Assembly (NCBI RefSeq): GCF_001279525.1 | Contig: NZ_LGDY01000150.1 | Span: 1 to 64,000 of the forward strand | Direction: 5' to 3' | Source: Nocardia sp. NRRL S-836 | Lineage (GTDB): Bacteria; Actinomycetota; Actinomycetes; Mycobacteriales; Pseudonocardiaceae | DNA: 64,000 nt | Shown here: piece by piece, positions 15,762 to 24,008 of the stretch | How the letters are laid out: every line of letters starts with the position of its first letter | Position numbering within the stretch: the stretch's first letter is position 1 | Notes under the pieces: model-generated | Database searches by the model: none | What the model was told of the DNA's origin: nothing | What the model saw: only the letters and a program-made list of their open reading frames with translations | Made by a program: the position numbers and the translations under genes

Positions 15762-17248
15762 AGCCGCACGACATGGGGACGTTGTTCGAACAGTGCGCCG
15801 AAGCGGCCACGACCGTGCACCTGGACCGGCCGTTCGACCTCGCGCCCGGCAGGGGTGACACGTTCACCATCGCGCAGCTCGCCGAGCTGGTGCTCGACGC
15901 CGCGGGGTGGTTGTCGGAGGCCGGGGTGCGGCCCGGTGACCGGGTCGCCGTCGTCAAGCGCAACCACTGGGACTACGACCTGCTGGCGTGCGCGGCGGTG
16001 CGGCTCGGCGCGGTGCCCGCGCTGCTGTCCGGCCACCTGCCGGACGACACGCTGGAAACGCTGGTGAAGCGACTCGACCCGGTGCTCGTCGTCACCGACC
16101 GGGAGGTGAGCGCGCCGAGAGTGCTGCGGCTCCACGAGTTCACCGCCTGCCTGCCACCTCCGCCCCACCGCAGGCACGACGACGACCCGTTGATCATCAA
16201 CCACACCTCCGGCACCACCGGCGTGCCCAAGCTCGTCGTGCACACCACCCGGACGATCATCGACCGGCTCGCGCGACCGGAGTCGGTGCGCTGGCCGCTC
16301 GTCGGCACCCGGCGCGACGACGTGATGGGCAACGCCAGCTCGTACGCCCACGGCCGCACGTTCTGCTGGACCGCGTCGGCGCTGTGCCTGGCACCGCGGG
16401 AGATCGTGCTGCTCAGCGACGCGTCCTCGGCGGAACGGGTATTCGGCGAGCACCCGCCGACCGTGCTGGAGGCGCTGCCGTCGGCCTACGTGCGCTGGCG
16501 GTCGCTCGCCACCGGGCCGGACAACCCGTTCCACGCGGTCCGCCGGTTCGTCAGCACCTACGACGCGATGCACCCGCCGGTCATCCGGACGATGCTGCGC
16601 GCGTCGCACCGCAGGCGTCCACTGTGGATGCAGGGTTGGGGGCAGACCGAGACCGGGCCGCTGTCGTTCCGGTTCCTCACCCGGCGCACCGCGCACACGA
16701 CCCGTGACCTGGGCAGGCCGCTGCCGGGGATGGCGAGGTTGCGTGTGGTCGACCCGCAGACGCTGGCACCTGTGCCGCGCGGGACCGCGGGCCTCGTGCT
16801 CGCCCGCACCCGTGCCCGGTGCACGGGCTACGTCGGAGAGCAGGACCGCTGGGACACCAAGGCGGACGGGCCGTGGTGGAACACCGGCGACCTCGGCATC
16901 GTGAGCCGCACCGGCCGGGTGACGCTGCTGGACCGCGAGGTGGACACGGTGGCGGGCCTGAGCTGCCTCGCCGTGGAGGACGCGGTCGAGGACCGGCTGC
17001 CCGAGGTGGCGGAATGCGTTCTGCTCGCCGCGTCCGGACGGCGGCCGATTCCCGTGGTGGTGACCGACACCGGGCTCGACCCGGCCGAGTGGCGGCGTGC
17101 GGTCGCCGACCTGCCGCCGATGGCCGAGCCGGTGGTGCTGCGCTGGGACGACGTGCCGCGGACCGCGACCGGCAAGGTGCGGCGACTCGAACTGCTGGCG
17201 CGACTGGTGGGCGCCGCCGACACCAACAGCCAGGGGAGGTGGACGTGA
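15758..17248 (+). CDS. Adenylate-forming (acyl-CoA synthetase-like) ligase 1
   Basis: 496 aa from GTG 15758. ANL-superfamily ligase that activates a carboxylic acid with ATP. Motifs: A3 P-loop NHTSGTTGVPKLV, A5 MQGWGQTETGPLS, A7 NTGDLGIVSRTG and A10 TATGKVRRLELLARL with the catalytic Lys. The hinge motif reads DREVDTVAG in place of the usual GRxDD, so one hinge residue differs. A single Cys-containing stretch (VAECVLLA) is ordinary. No carrier protein is encoded in this operon, so CoA or a direct amine acceptor is more likely. Its partner, a second ligase, lies three genes downstream. The acid substrate cannot be predicted here. Confidence 0.83.
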   Translation: MKPHDMGTLFEQCAEAATTVHLDRPFDLAPGRGDTFTIAQLAELVLDAAGWLSEAGVRPGDRVAVVKRNHWDYDLLACAAVRLGAVPALLSGHLPDDTLETLVKRLDPVLVVTDREVSAPRVLRLHEFTACLPPPPHRRHDDDPLIINHTSGTTGVPKLVVHTTRTIIDRLARPESVRWPLVGTRRDDVMGNASSYAHGRTFCWTASALCLAPREIVLLSDASSAERVFGEHPPTVLEALPSAYVRWRSLATGPDNPFHAVRRFVSTYDAMHPPVIRTMLRASHRRRPLWMQGWGQTETGPLSFRFLTRRTAHTTRDLGRPLPGMARLRVVDPQTLAPVPRGTAGLVLARTRARCTGYVGEQDRWDTKADGPWWNTGDLGIVSRTGRVTLLDREVDTVAGLSCLAVEDAVEDRLPEVAECVLLAASGRRPIPVVVTDTGLDPAEWRRAVADLPPMAEPVVLRWDDVPRTATGKVRRLELLARLVGAADTNSQGRWT

Positions 17249-18021
17249 CCACGACCTACGTGTTCGACAACCACAGCGTGCACGCGACCGAACAGCACCG
17301 GTGCCTCAGCGAGGCCTACGACCCGATCACGCTGGCCCGGCTGGCCGAGACCGGTGCCGGTCCCGGCTGGCGCTGCCTGGAGGTCGGCGCGGGCGGCAGC
17401 AGCGTCGCGCACTGGCTCGCCGCGCGGACCGGCTCGGTGCTCGCCACCGACATCAAGCCGGAGCACGTCGCACCGGCGCGCGGGCTCACGGTCCTGCGGC
17501 ACGACGTCGTGCACGACCCGTTGCCGGACAACGAGTTCGACCTCATCCACGCGCGGCTGGTGTTGCAGCACATCCCGGAACGCGAGGCCGTGCTGCGCAA
17601 GCTGGTGCGCGCGTTGAAGCCCGGCGGGTGGTTGCAGGTCGACGAGTTCGACATCTCCTACGGCCCGGTGCTGCTCGCGCCGGACGAACGGGCGGCCGCA
17701 CTGTACGAGACGTTCCTCGCGGCCAAGGAGCGGACGTTCCGCGCGGCAGGCGGGGACGGCACGTGGGGCAGGCGAGCCGCCGCGTCGATGGTGGCCGCGG
17801 GTCTCGTCGACGTCGACCCGGTGCCCGCGCTGGTCCCGTGGCGCGCGGGATCACCGGGTGTGCGGCTGCTGGTGCACCACACGCACCACCTGCGGGACAA
17901 GCTCATCGCGGCGGGCATGACCGACGAGCAGCTCGCCGACGTCCGCGCGGTGATGGCGGACCCGCAGTTCCGAGCGTCGTCCTGCGTCATCTACTCGGTG
18001 CACGGGAGGCGGCCGGCGTGA
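17245..18021 (+). CDS. Class I SAM-dependent methyltransferase
   Basis: 258 aa from GTG 17245 (GTGA overlap with ligase 1). SAM motif I is WRCLEVGAGGSSVAHWLA near residue 47, the acidic residue after strand 2 is ATDIKPEH, motif II-like NEFDLIHARLVLQHIPE and motif III LKPGGWLQVDEFD. The fold is that of small-molecule O-, N- or C-methyltransferases (UbiE/COQ5-like). The C-terminal half (APDERAAALYETFLAAKERTF) is helical and resembles lids that cover hydrophobic substrates. Soluble, without a signal. The target position is unknown; its place between the ligases suggests action on the activated acid or on the final product. Confidence 0.85.
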   Translation: MTTTYVFDNHSVHATEQHRCLSEAYDPITLARLAETGAGPGWRCLEVGAGGSSVAHWLAARTGSVLATDIKPEHVAPARGLTVLRHDVVHDPLPDNEFDLIHARLVLQHIPEREAVLRKLVRALKPGGWLQVDEFDISYGPVLLAPDERAAALYETFLAAKERTFRAAGGDGTWGRRAAASMVAAGLVDVDPVPALVPWRAGSPGVRLLVHHTHHLRDKLIAAGMTDEQLADVRAVMADPQFRASSCVIYSVHGRRPA

Positions 18022-19391
18022 CGCTCTCGCTCGACGCGGTGTCGGTGTCCGTGGCGGGACCGGTCGACCTGCCGCTGACGGGAGAACAGGACGTCCAGGC
18101 CGCGTGCGGGATCATGCACGTGCACGGCCGCCGGTTCGGCCGCCCGACGCCGCTCGGCTTCGACTACGCCTCGATCATCGCGGCGGAGCTGGCCGGACTG
18201 GGCGCCCAGGCCCTGGAGCTGGCCCAGGCAAGGGGAATTCCGCTGCACGCGGTGTCCACCTCGCTGGCGCAGGGCGCTCTGCTCGCCGTCGCCCAGTACC
18301 TCGCGGCGGCGACAGCGGACGACCCGGACGAACCGCAGTCCCCCGGCGGACCGCCGTTCCGCTCGGCCGACCGTGTCGCGTTCGAGATCGAGGCGCTCGA
18401 TCCGGCGGTGTGGCAACGGTTCTGGGCCGCGCTCGGCGCGGACGACCGGGCCGTGTCGCGGGGGTGGCGGCCGTTCCTGCACCGGTTCGCGACCGCGACC
18501 TGTCCGCTGCCCGGCTTGGCCGAGGTCCTGGCTGCGCACCCGATCGCGCGGATCACCGACGTCGCCCGCCGCACCGGCATGACCCTGGTGCGGGTGTCGG
18601 ACCAGCCGGTGGATCACCTGCCCGCGTTCGTGCTCAGCGGCACCGGTGGCGGGCACCCGCGTGGCCGTCCGGCCGGGCTGCTCCCGCTGTCCGGGCTGGT
18701 GGTGCTGGAGTCGTGCCGCCGGGTGCAGGGACCGCTGGCCGGGCACCTGCTGCGGCTGCTGGGGGCGACCGTGCTGCGGATCGAGCCGCCGGGCGGTGAC
18801 CCGTCCCGCTGGGTGCCGCCGATGGCCGGTGACACCTCGGCCCGGTTCCACGCGCTCAACCGGGGCAAGGACGTGGTCGAGATCGACCTGGGCACCCCCG
18901 GTGGACGCCGGGAAGCCCTCGACCTCGCGGCGACCGCGGACGTGTTCCTGCACAACTGGGCGCCGGGCAAGGCGGAGCAGTGGTCGTTGCGGCCGGCCGA
19001 TCTCGCGCGGGTCCGGCCCGGGATCGTGTACGCGCACGCGTCGGGCTGGGGTGCCGAGCTCGGCCCGAACCCGCCGCTGGGAACGGACTTCGTCGTGCAG
19101 GCCCACAGCGGGGTTCCGCCCACGCTCATGACCGTCGTCGACGTGTTCGGCGGCGTGGTGAGCGCGCACGGGATCGTGGCCGCGCTGACGAGCGGCGCCA
19201 CGCGGGTGGACTCGTCGCTGTTGTCGGCGGCCGGCACGCTCAACGCCCGCTCGTGGCACCGGTGCGCCGAACCGCTGACCGTGCCGGTGTGCGACGACCT
19301 CGCCGCGCTCGGCGCGGATCCCCGCTTCGCCGGTGCCCTCGTCCGGGACGGCTGCGTCCTGGTCCGCTCGCCGTGGGAGTTCACGTCATGA
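18018..19391 (+). CDS. CaiB/BaiF class III CoA-transferase-like protein with rearranged domain order
   Basis: 457 aa from GTG 18018. Residues ~230-380 match the N-terminal part of family III CoA-transferases (LVVLESCRRVQGPLAGHLLR, ATVLRIEPPGGDPSRW, LNRGKDVVEIDLGTPGGRR, VFLHNWAPGKAEQWSL, then HASGWG and PLGTDFVVQAHSG with the catalytic Asp). The first ~220 residues look like the later part of the same family (VQAACGIMHVHGRRFGRPTP, GIPLHAVSTSLAQGALLAV, PFRSADRVAFEIEALDP, MTLVRVSDQP). So the protein seems to be circularly permuted, or made of two incomplete copies. It should move CoA between acids; whether it is active is open. Coupled to the ligase downstream (ATGA). Confidence 0.72.
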   Translation: MTLSLDAVSVSVAGPVDLPLTGEQDVQAACGIMHVHGRRFGRPTPLGFDYASIIAAELAGLGAQALELAQARGIPLHAVSTSLAQGALLAVAQYLAAATADDPDEPQSPGGPPFRSADRVAFEIEALDPAVWQRFWAALGADDRAVSRGWRPFLHRFATATCPLPGLAEVLAAHPIARITDVARRTGMTLVRVSDQPVDHLPAFVLSGTGGGHPRGRPAGLLPLSGLVVLESCRRVQGPLAGHLLRLLGATVLRIEPPGGDPSRWVPPMAGDTSARFHALNRGKDVVEIDLGTPGGRREALDLAATADVFLHNWAPGKAEQWSLRPADLARVRPGIVYAHASGWGAELGPNPPLGTDFVVQAHSGVPPTLMTVVDVFGGVVSAHGIVAALTSGATRVDSSLLSAAGTLNARSWHRCAEPLTVPVCDDLAALGADPRFAGALVRDGCVLVRSPWEFTS

Positions 19392-20845
19392 CGTGGGTGT
19401 CCGCCACCGGGACGGTCCTGCGCGACCTGGTCCCCGCCGCACTGCGCCGCGACTGGGTGGCCCGCGGGTACTGCCCGGACCGCGACCTGCACTCGCTGTT
19501 CCGCGACCGGGTGCGGGAACACCCGGACCGCACGGCGCTGGTCGACGACGAGGGGCCGCTCACGTACGCCGAGCTGGACCTGCTCGTCCGGGCGCTCGCC
19601 GACCGGCTGCCGTACGGCGTCACCGACATCATCGGTGTCCAGGAGCCCGACGGGCGTGCCGCCGTCGTCGCCGAGCTGGCCGTGCTCGCCGTCGGCGCGG
19701 TGGTGTTGCCGCTCCCCTCCGGCGCCGAGGCGTTGCTCGCCCGCGCCGGTGCGAGCGCCGTGATCGCCGATGGGGTGGTGAGCGGGAGGGAAGGTGTCCG
19801 CACCGCGCAGCACGGACGTCCTCACCCGGAGGCGCCCGCGAAGATCCTGCTGTCGTCCGGCTCGGAAGCGGAGCCGAAGATGGTCGCCTACTCGCACAAC
19901 GCTTTCGCCGGTGGGCGGGCCAACTACGTGCGTGCCGTGCACGGCGGCCATCCGGCACCGCGCGACCTGGTCCTGGTCTCGCTCACGTCGTCGTTCGGCT
20001 CGTTCGGCGTGCCGATCACGTTGTGCTGCCTGGGTGGCACGCTGATCGTGACCCGGCGGTTCGCGCCGGACACCGCGCTGCGGCTGATGGCCGAGCACCG
20101 CCCGACGCACGTGTTCGCGGTGCCGACGATGTGGCGCCGGCTGGCGGACCACCCCGCCGTGCCCGAGGTCTCCGGCCTGGCCGCGCTGGTGTCGAGCGGT
20201 GACGTGTTGCCTCCGGGAACGCTCGCCGCGTGCCGCGCGCGTTTCGGCGTCGACGTGGTCACCGTCTACGGCTCGTCGGACGGCGTGAACTGCCACACGA
20301 CGACACCGGAGAACGGTGTGGGCGTTCCGGACCCCGCGGTGTGCGACATCCGGATCGTCGACGGCGAGATCTGCGCGCGGGGCCCGATGACGCCGCTGTG
20401 CCACGTCGGCGCGCCCGAGCTGGACGCCCGCCACCGCCTCGACGGCGGCTGGGTGCGCACCGGCGACTGCGGCCACTTCGACGGCACGGGCCGGCTGCAC
20501 GTCACCGGCAGGGCGAAACGCGTCGTGATCCGCGGTGGCTACACGATCAGTCCCGCCGAGGTGGAGCTGGCGATCGGCGGGCACCCGGCGGTGGGCGAGG
20601 TCGCGTGCGTGCCGGTACCGGACTTCGAGATGGGCGAACGGCTGTGCGCGATCGTGACCACCCGCGGCGGACAGCGGCTCGACCTCCCCGATCTCACCGC
20701 GTACCTGTCCGCGCACGGGCTGGCCAGGACCAAGCTGCCCGAGTTCCTGCTCACCGTGCCCGAGCTGCCCGTGGGCCGCACCGGCAAGGTCTGCCACCGC
20801 ACACTGGCGCGGTTCGCCGCCGACCGGTGTGGAGCGCCTGCGTGA
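19388..20845 (+). CDS. Adenylate-forming ligase 2 (divergent core motifs)
   Basis: 485 aa from ATG 19388. ANL superfamily: A3 LLSSGSEAEPKMV, A7 WVRTGDCGHFDG, A8 TGRAKRVVIRGGYTISPAEVE and A10 VGRTGKVCHRTLARF with the Lys. Two core motifs are unusual: the P-loop has SGSEAEPK in place of SGTTGxPK, and A5 reads VYGSSDGVNCHTT, lacking the conserved Thr-Glu pair. Residues 1-180 are also shorter than usual (weak A1/A2). It could therefore be slow, have a special substrate, or be a non-adenylating partner of ligase 1. It is the last gene of the nine-gene operon, and a convergent TauD-like gene ends 31 bases further on. Confidence 0.78.
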   Translation: MTWVSATGTVLRDLVPAALRRDWVARGYCPDRDLHSLFRDRVREHPDRTALVDDEGPLTYAELDLLVRALADRLPYGVTDIIGVQEPDGRAAVVAELAVLAVGAVVLPLPSGAEALLARAGASAVIADGVVSGREGVRTAQHGRPHPEAPAKILLSSGSEAEPKMVAYSHNAFAGGRANYVRAVHGGHPAPRDLVLVSLTSSFGSFGVPITLCCLGGTLIVTRRFAPDTALRLMAEHRPTHVFAVPTMWRRLADHPAVPEVSGLAALVSSGDVLPPGTLAACRARFGVDVVTVYGSSDGVNCHTTTPENGVGVPDPAVCDIRIVDGEICARGPMTPLCHVGAPELDARHRLDGGWVRTGDCGHFDGTGRLHVTGRAKRVVIRGGYTISPAEVELAIGGHPAVGEVACVPVPDFEMGERLCAIVTTRGGQRLDLPDLTAYLSAHGLARTKLPEFLLTVPELPVGRTGKVCHRTLARFAADRCGAPA

Positions 20846-20876
20846 CACCCCGTGGCCACCTGGGTGCCGCGGACCG

Positions 20877-21788
20877 TCAGAGGGCCGAGAAGTGCGCCGC
20901 GTCGCCCACGATCGTCGTGCTGGCCACCCCTTCGACGCTCACCGGTACATCACCGGCGATGGTGATCCGGTGCAGCCGGCGGTGGGCGTCGTCGTAGTCG
21001 GCGACGCCGTAGTGCTGGGTCGCGCGGTTGTCCCAGATCGCGACGTCGCCGTCTGCCCACTGCCAGCGCACGGTGTTCTCCAGCCTGGTCACGCGGTTCT
21101 GCAGCAGCTCGAAGATCGCCTGCGACTCGGTCGGGCTCACGCCGACGATCCGCTTCACGAAGTGTCCCAGCAACAACGCGCGTTCACCGGTCTCCGGGTG
21201 CACCCGGACGACGGGGTGCTCGGTCTCGTACCGCTCTGACACGAACTCCTCGCGGTAGGCCTTCTCCTTCACGTCCACGCCGCCGATGCGCGTGGAGTCG
21301 GCGTGCCCGGCGTAGTCGTAGACGTTGGTGTGCACCGCCCACAGCCGGTCGACGAGCGCCTTCAACGCCTCGGGCAGCTCGTCGTACGCCCGCGCCGTGT
21401 TCGCCCACACCGTGCTGCCGCCGTAGGGAGGCAGGTCGATCGCGCGCAGGACGCTGATGGCCGGGACGCGGTCGACGAACGTGACGTCGGTGTGCCAGCT
21501 GTTGGCCTTGCCGTGCCGGGAGTCGATCGCCAGGACGTTGGCGTGGTCCTGGCCCTTCACCGTGGGGTGAGCGAGCGTCGGTTCGCCGAGCAGCCGGGCG
21601 AACGCGAGCTGGCCCGCGTCGTCGAGGTGGTGCTGGCCGCGGAAGAACACGACCTTGCCGGCCAGCAGCGCGGCCCTGATCTCCGCGACGACGCCCTCCG
21701 GCAGGTCGCCGCCCAGGCGGACGCCGTCGATCTGCGCGCCGATGCCCGCGCCCAGTTTGGTGACGGTCACGGAAAGCTGTGCGGTCAT
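20877..21788 (-). CDS. TauD/AtsK-family 2-oxoglutarate-dependent dioxygenase
   Basis: 303 aa; ATG 21788 follows AGGAAG. The Fe(II) facial triad is visible: [11 protein letters not shown] (His and Asp) and, near the C terminus, [15 protein letters not shown] with the distal His, then [11 protein letters not shown] with the Arg that binds 2-oxoglutarate. The wording [13 protein letters not shown] favours alkylsulfatase AtsK/taurine dioxygenase types, which oxidise the carbon next to sulfur and release sulfite or sulfate. The divergent SsuABC-like operon supports sulfur scavenging. A 10-bp inverted repeat lies 13 bases upstream of the start. Convergent with the biosynthetic operon at 11-21 kb. 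Confidence 0.87.
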   Translation of the reverse strand: MTAQLSVTVTKLGAGIGAQIDGVRLGGDLPEGVVAEIRAALLAGKVVFFRGQHHLDDAGQLAFARLLGEPTLAHPTVKGQDHANVLAIDSRHGKANSWHTDVTFVDRVPAISVLRAIDLPPYGGSTVWANTARAYDELPEALKALVDRLWAVHTNVYDYAGHADSTRIGGVDVKEKAYREEFVSERYETEHPVVRVHPETGERALLLGHFVKRIVGVSPTESQAIFELLQNRVTRLENTVRWQWADGDVAIWDNRATQHYGVADYDDAHRRLHRITIAGDVPVSVEGVASTTIVGDAAHFSAL

Positions 21789-21800
21789 CACGGACTTCCT

Positions 21801-21832
21801 TTCACGGTGGCGAACTTCCTCTCCACCGTGAA
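21801..21832 (-). promoter_or_regulatory. Inverted repeat just upstream of TauD-like gene
   Basis: TTCACGGTGG (21801-21810) and CCACCGTGAA (21823-21832) are perfect inverted copies with a 12-base spacer. The repeat starts 13 bases before the ATG at 21788, so it could be a repressor operator or a 5'-UTR hairpin. A weaker palindrome, ATCTTCC-N8-GGAAGAT, lies at 21876-21897. Confidence 0.45.
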
Positions 21833-22018
21833 GACCGCGGGACGCGCGGCGCAAGTGTGCGAGGCGAGAAAACAAATCTTCCCGAGGAGTGGAAGATGTT
21901 GACCCGCCGACTTCGTTCCAGCGCGAAAAATAGGCGGCCCGGTCCAGCCCGGCTCCATGATGTGGGACAGCGGTTCCGGTCGTTGACCCAGCTGGGTCCG
22001 GGTGTGAGGCTCCATGCC

Positions 22019-22102
22019 GTGAGCCAAGCCGCCTCTCTCACCTCACGCCGGCACGTCGATCTCCGACGGCACGCCAGCGCATTCTGTCGCTCCGGTCGCT
22101 GA
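22019..22102 (+). CDS. Cysteine-type leader peptide (sulfur attenuator)
   Basis: GTG 22019, preceded by GTGAGG, opens a 27-residue peptide with [18 protein letters not shown] near its end and stop TGA at 22100. This matches the short leader peptides often found before sulfonate-transport and cysteine genes in actinomycetes, whose signature is RRxHVDLxRxxSAxC with a Cys close to the C terminus. Ribosome stalling at the Cys codon under cysteine shortage would favour expression of the downstream genes. It lies 80 bases before the SsuA-like gene. The family match is from memory; attenuation here is inferred, and no clear competing hairpin pair was worked out. Confidence 0.7.
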   Translation: MSQAASLTSRRHVDLRRHASAFCRSGR

Positions 22103-22182
22103 ATCCCGTCCCCATTTCCGTTCAGGACTGATGGTCCTGTTCTTCAGCGTGCCCTCAGTCCCCCTTCAGCAAAGGACCTGCC

Positions 22183-23190
22183 GTGACCACGACGCGACGG
22201 AACTTCCTCAACCTCGCCCTCCTGGGGGTGACAGCGGCGGCGACGGCCGGCTGCTCGACCGCCGCCGGTGCGGGCGCCGAGACGAAGACGCTGCGCTACC
22301 AGGGGTGGGCGGGCGACGTGACGCTCCCCGAGCTCGCCGCGGACCTCGGGTACCTCGGTGACCTGGAGCTCGAGTGGGTCGGCAACACGATCAGCGGCCC
22401 GCAGGACATCCAGTCCGCCGCGACCGGCCAGGTGGACTTCGGCGGCGCGTTCAACGGTGCCGTCGTCAAGCTCAAGGCCGCCGGCGCGCCGATCCGGTCG
22501 GTGATCGGGTACTACGGCGCGGACGAGCACGCCTACAGCGGCTTCTACGTGCTCGACGACAGCCCGATCAGGAACCCGCGCGACCTGCTCGGCAAGAAGG
22601 TCGGCATGAACACCCTCGGCGCGCACCACGAGGCGATGCTCGGCATCTACCTCAAGCGGGCCGGTCTCAGCCCCGATGAGGTCAAGAAGGTCGAGCCGAT
22701 CGTCGTGCCGCCGGTCAACACCGAGCAGTCGGTGCGGCAGAAGCAGATCGAGGCCGGTGTGCTCGGCGGCATCCTGCGGGACAAGGCGCTGGAGAAGGGC
22801 GGGCTGCGCAAGCTGTTCTCCGACTTCGACCTGCTCGGCCCGTTCACCGCCGGCACCTACGTCTTCACCGAGAAGTTCCTGCGGGACAACCCCGGTGCGG
22901 TCCGCACGTTCACCAGCGGCGTGGCCAAGGCGATCGAGTGGAGCCGCACCACACCGCGCGAGCAGGTGGTCGCCCGCAAGGTCGAGATCCTCACCCGGCG
23001 CGGACGCAACGAGGACCCCGCCGCCCTGAGGTACTGGAGGTCCACCGGTGTCGCCGAGAAGGGCGGCAAGATCCTCGACCGGGAGCTCTCGATCTGGGTC
23101 GACTGGCTCACCGAACGCGGCGAGATCACCAAGGACCAGGTCAAGCTCACCGACCTGTACACCAACGAGTACAACGAGCTCGCCCGATGA
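22183..23190 (+). CDS. ssuA: SsuA-like substrate-binding lipoprotein (Tat signal)
   Basis: 335 aa from GTG 22183 with AAAGGA upstream. The signal carries a twin-arginine-type start (MTTTRRNFLNLALLG) and a lipobox (ATAGC with Cys near residue 24), so it should be exported by Tat and lipid-anchored outside the membrane. The mature domain is a periplasmic-binding type II fold of the NMT1/SsuA family: DLGYLGDLELEW, GQVDFGGAFNGAVVKLKAAG and NPRDLLGKKVGMNTLGAHHE. Binds an aliphatic sulfonate, sulfate ester or similar sulfur compound for the transporter encoded next. First structural gene after the leader peptide; its stop overlaps the ATPase ATG. Confidence 0.85.
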   Translation: MTTTRRNFLNLALLGVTAAATAGCSTAAGAGAETKTLRYQGWAGDVTLPELAADLGYLGDLELEWVGNTISGPQDIQSAATGQVDFGGAFNGAVVKLKAAGAPIRSVIGYYGADEHAYSGFYVLDDSPIRNPRDLLGKKVGMNTLGAHHEAMLGIYLKRAGLSPDEVKKVEPIVVPPVNTEQSVRQKQIEAGVLGGILRDKALEKGGLRKLFSDFDLLGPFTAGTYVFTEKFLRDNPGAVRTFTSGVAKAIEWSRTTPREQVVARKVEILTRRGRNEDPAALRYWRSTGVAEKGGKILDRELSIWVDWLTERGEITKDQVKLTDLYTNEYNELAR

Positions 23191-24008
23191 GCGCCCACAT
23201 CGCCTTCCGCGGCGTCTCCAAGCGGTTCGAGGTCAAGGTGCGCGGCAGCCGGCAGCGCACCGAGTTCACCGCGGTCGACCGGATCGACCTCGACGTCGCC
23301 CGCGGTGAGTTCGTCGTCCTGGTCGGGCCCAGCGGCTGCGGCAAGTCCACCCTGCTCGACCTGCTCGGCGGTCTCACCGAACCGAGCGAGGGCGAGATCC
23401 TGCTGGACGGGCGGCGGATCACCGGCCCCGGTCTCGACCGCGGCATCGTCTTCCAGCAGTACGCGCTGCTGCCGTGGCGCACCGCCCAGGGCAACGTCGA
23501 GTTCGGCCTGGAGGCGACCGGTGTCCCCCGCCGGCAACGCGCCGCACGGGCGCGTGAGTTCCTCGACCTGGTGGGCCTCGACGGCTTCGAGGACCGGCAC
23601 CCGCACCAGCTGTCCGGCGGCATGCGGCAGCGCGTGGCGATCGCGCGCAGCCTCGCCTACGACCCCCAGGTGCTGCTGATGGACGAGCCGTTCGCCGCGC
23701 TCGACGCGCAGACCCGCGAGTCGTTGCAGGACGAGCTGCTGCGGATCTGGCAGCGCACCGGCAAGACGGTCGTCTTCATCACGCACTCCATCGACGAGGC
23801 CGTCCACCTCGGCCAGCGCGTGGTCGTGCTGACCTCGCGGCCGGGCCGGGTCAAGGAGGTCGTGCCGATCGACCTGGGCGACCGGACGCGGCAGGCCGAC
23901 CTGCGGTCCAGCGCGGAGTTCGCGCGCTACCGGCACCGCATCTGGGACCTGCTGCACGACGAGGTGTCCCGCGCACAGCTGCAGGAGAAGGAGGTGGTGG
24001 GCGCATGA
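23187..24008 (+). CDS. ssuB: ABC transporter ATPase (SsuB/TauB-like)
   Basis: 273 aa, ATG 23187 (ATGA overlap). Complete ABC ATPase: Walker A GPSGCGKSTLL near residue 47, Q-loop IVFQQYALLPW, signature LSGGMRQRVAIAR, Walker B VLLMDEPFAALDAQTR and H-loop VFITHSIDEAVHLG. The LLPW after the Q-loop and the ITHSIDEAVHL ending are characteristic of nitrate/sulfonate/taurine importers. Energises uptake by the SsuC-like permease. Same operon as the binding protein and permease; its stop overlaps the permease start. Confidence 0.92.
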   Translation: MSAHIAFRGVSKRFEVKVRGSRQRTEFTAVDRIDLDVARGEFVVLVGPSGCGKSTLLDLLGGLTEPSEGEILLDGRRITGPGLDRGIVFQQYALLPWRTAQGNVEFGLEATGVPRRQRAARAREFLDLVGLDGFEDRHPHQLSGGMRQRVAIARSLAYDPQVLLMDEPFAALDAQTRESLQDELLRIWQRTGKTVVFITHSIDEAVHLGQRVVVLTSRPGRVKEVVPIDLGDRTRQADLRSSAEFARYRHRIWDLLHDEVSRAQLQEKEVVGA

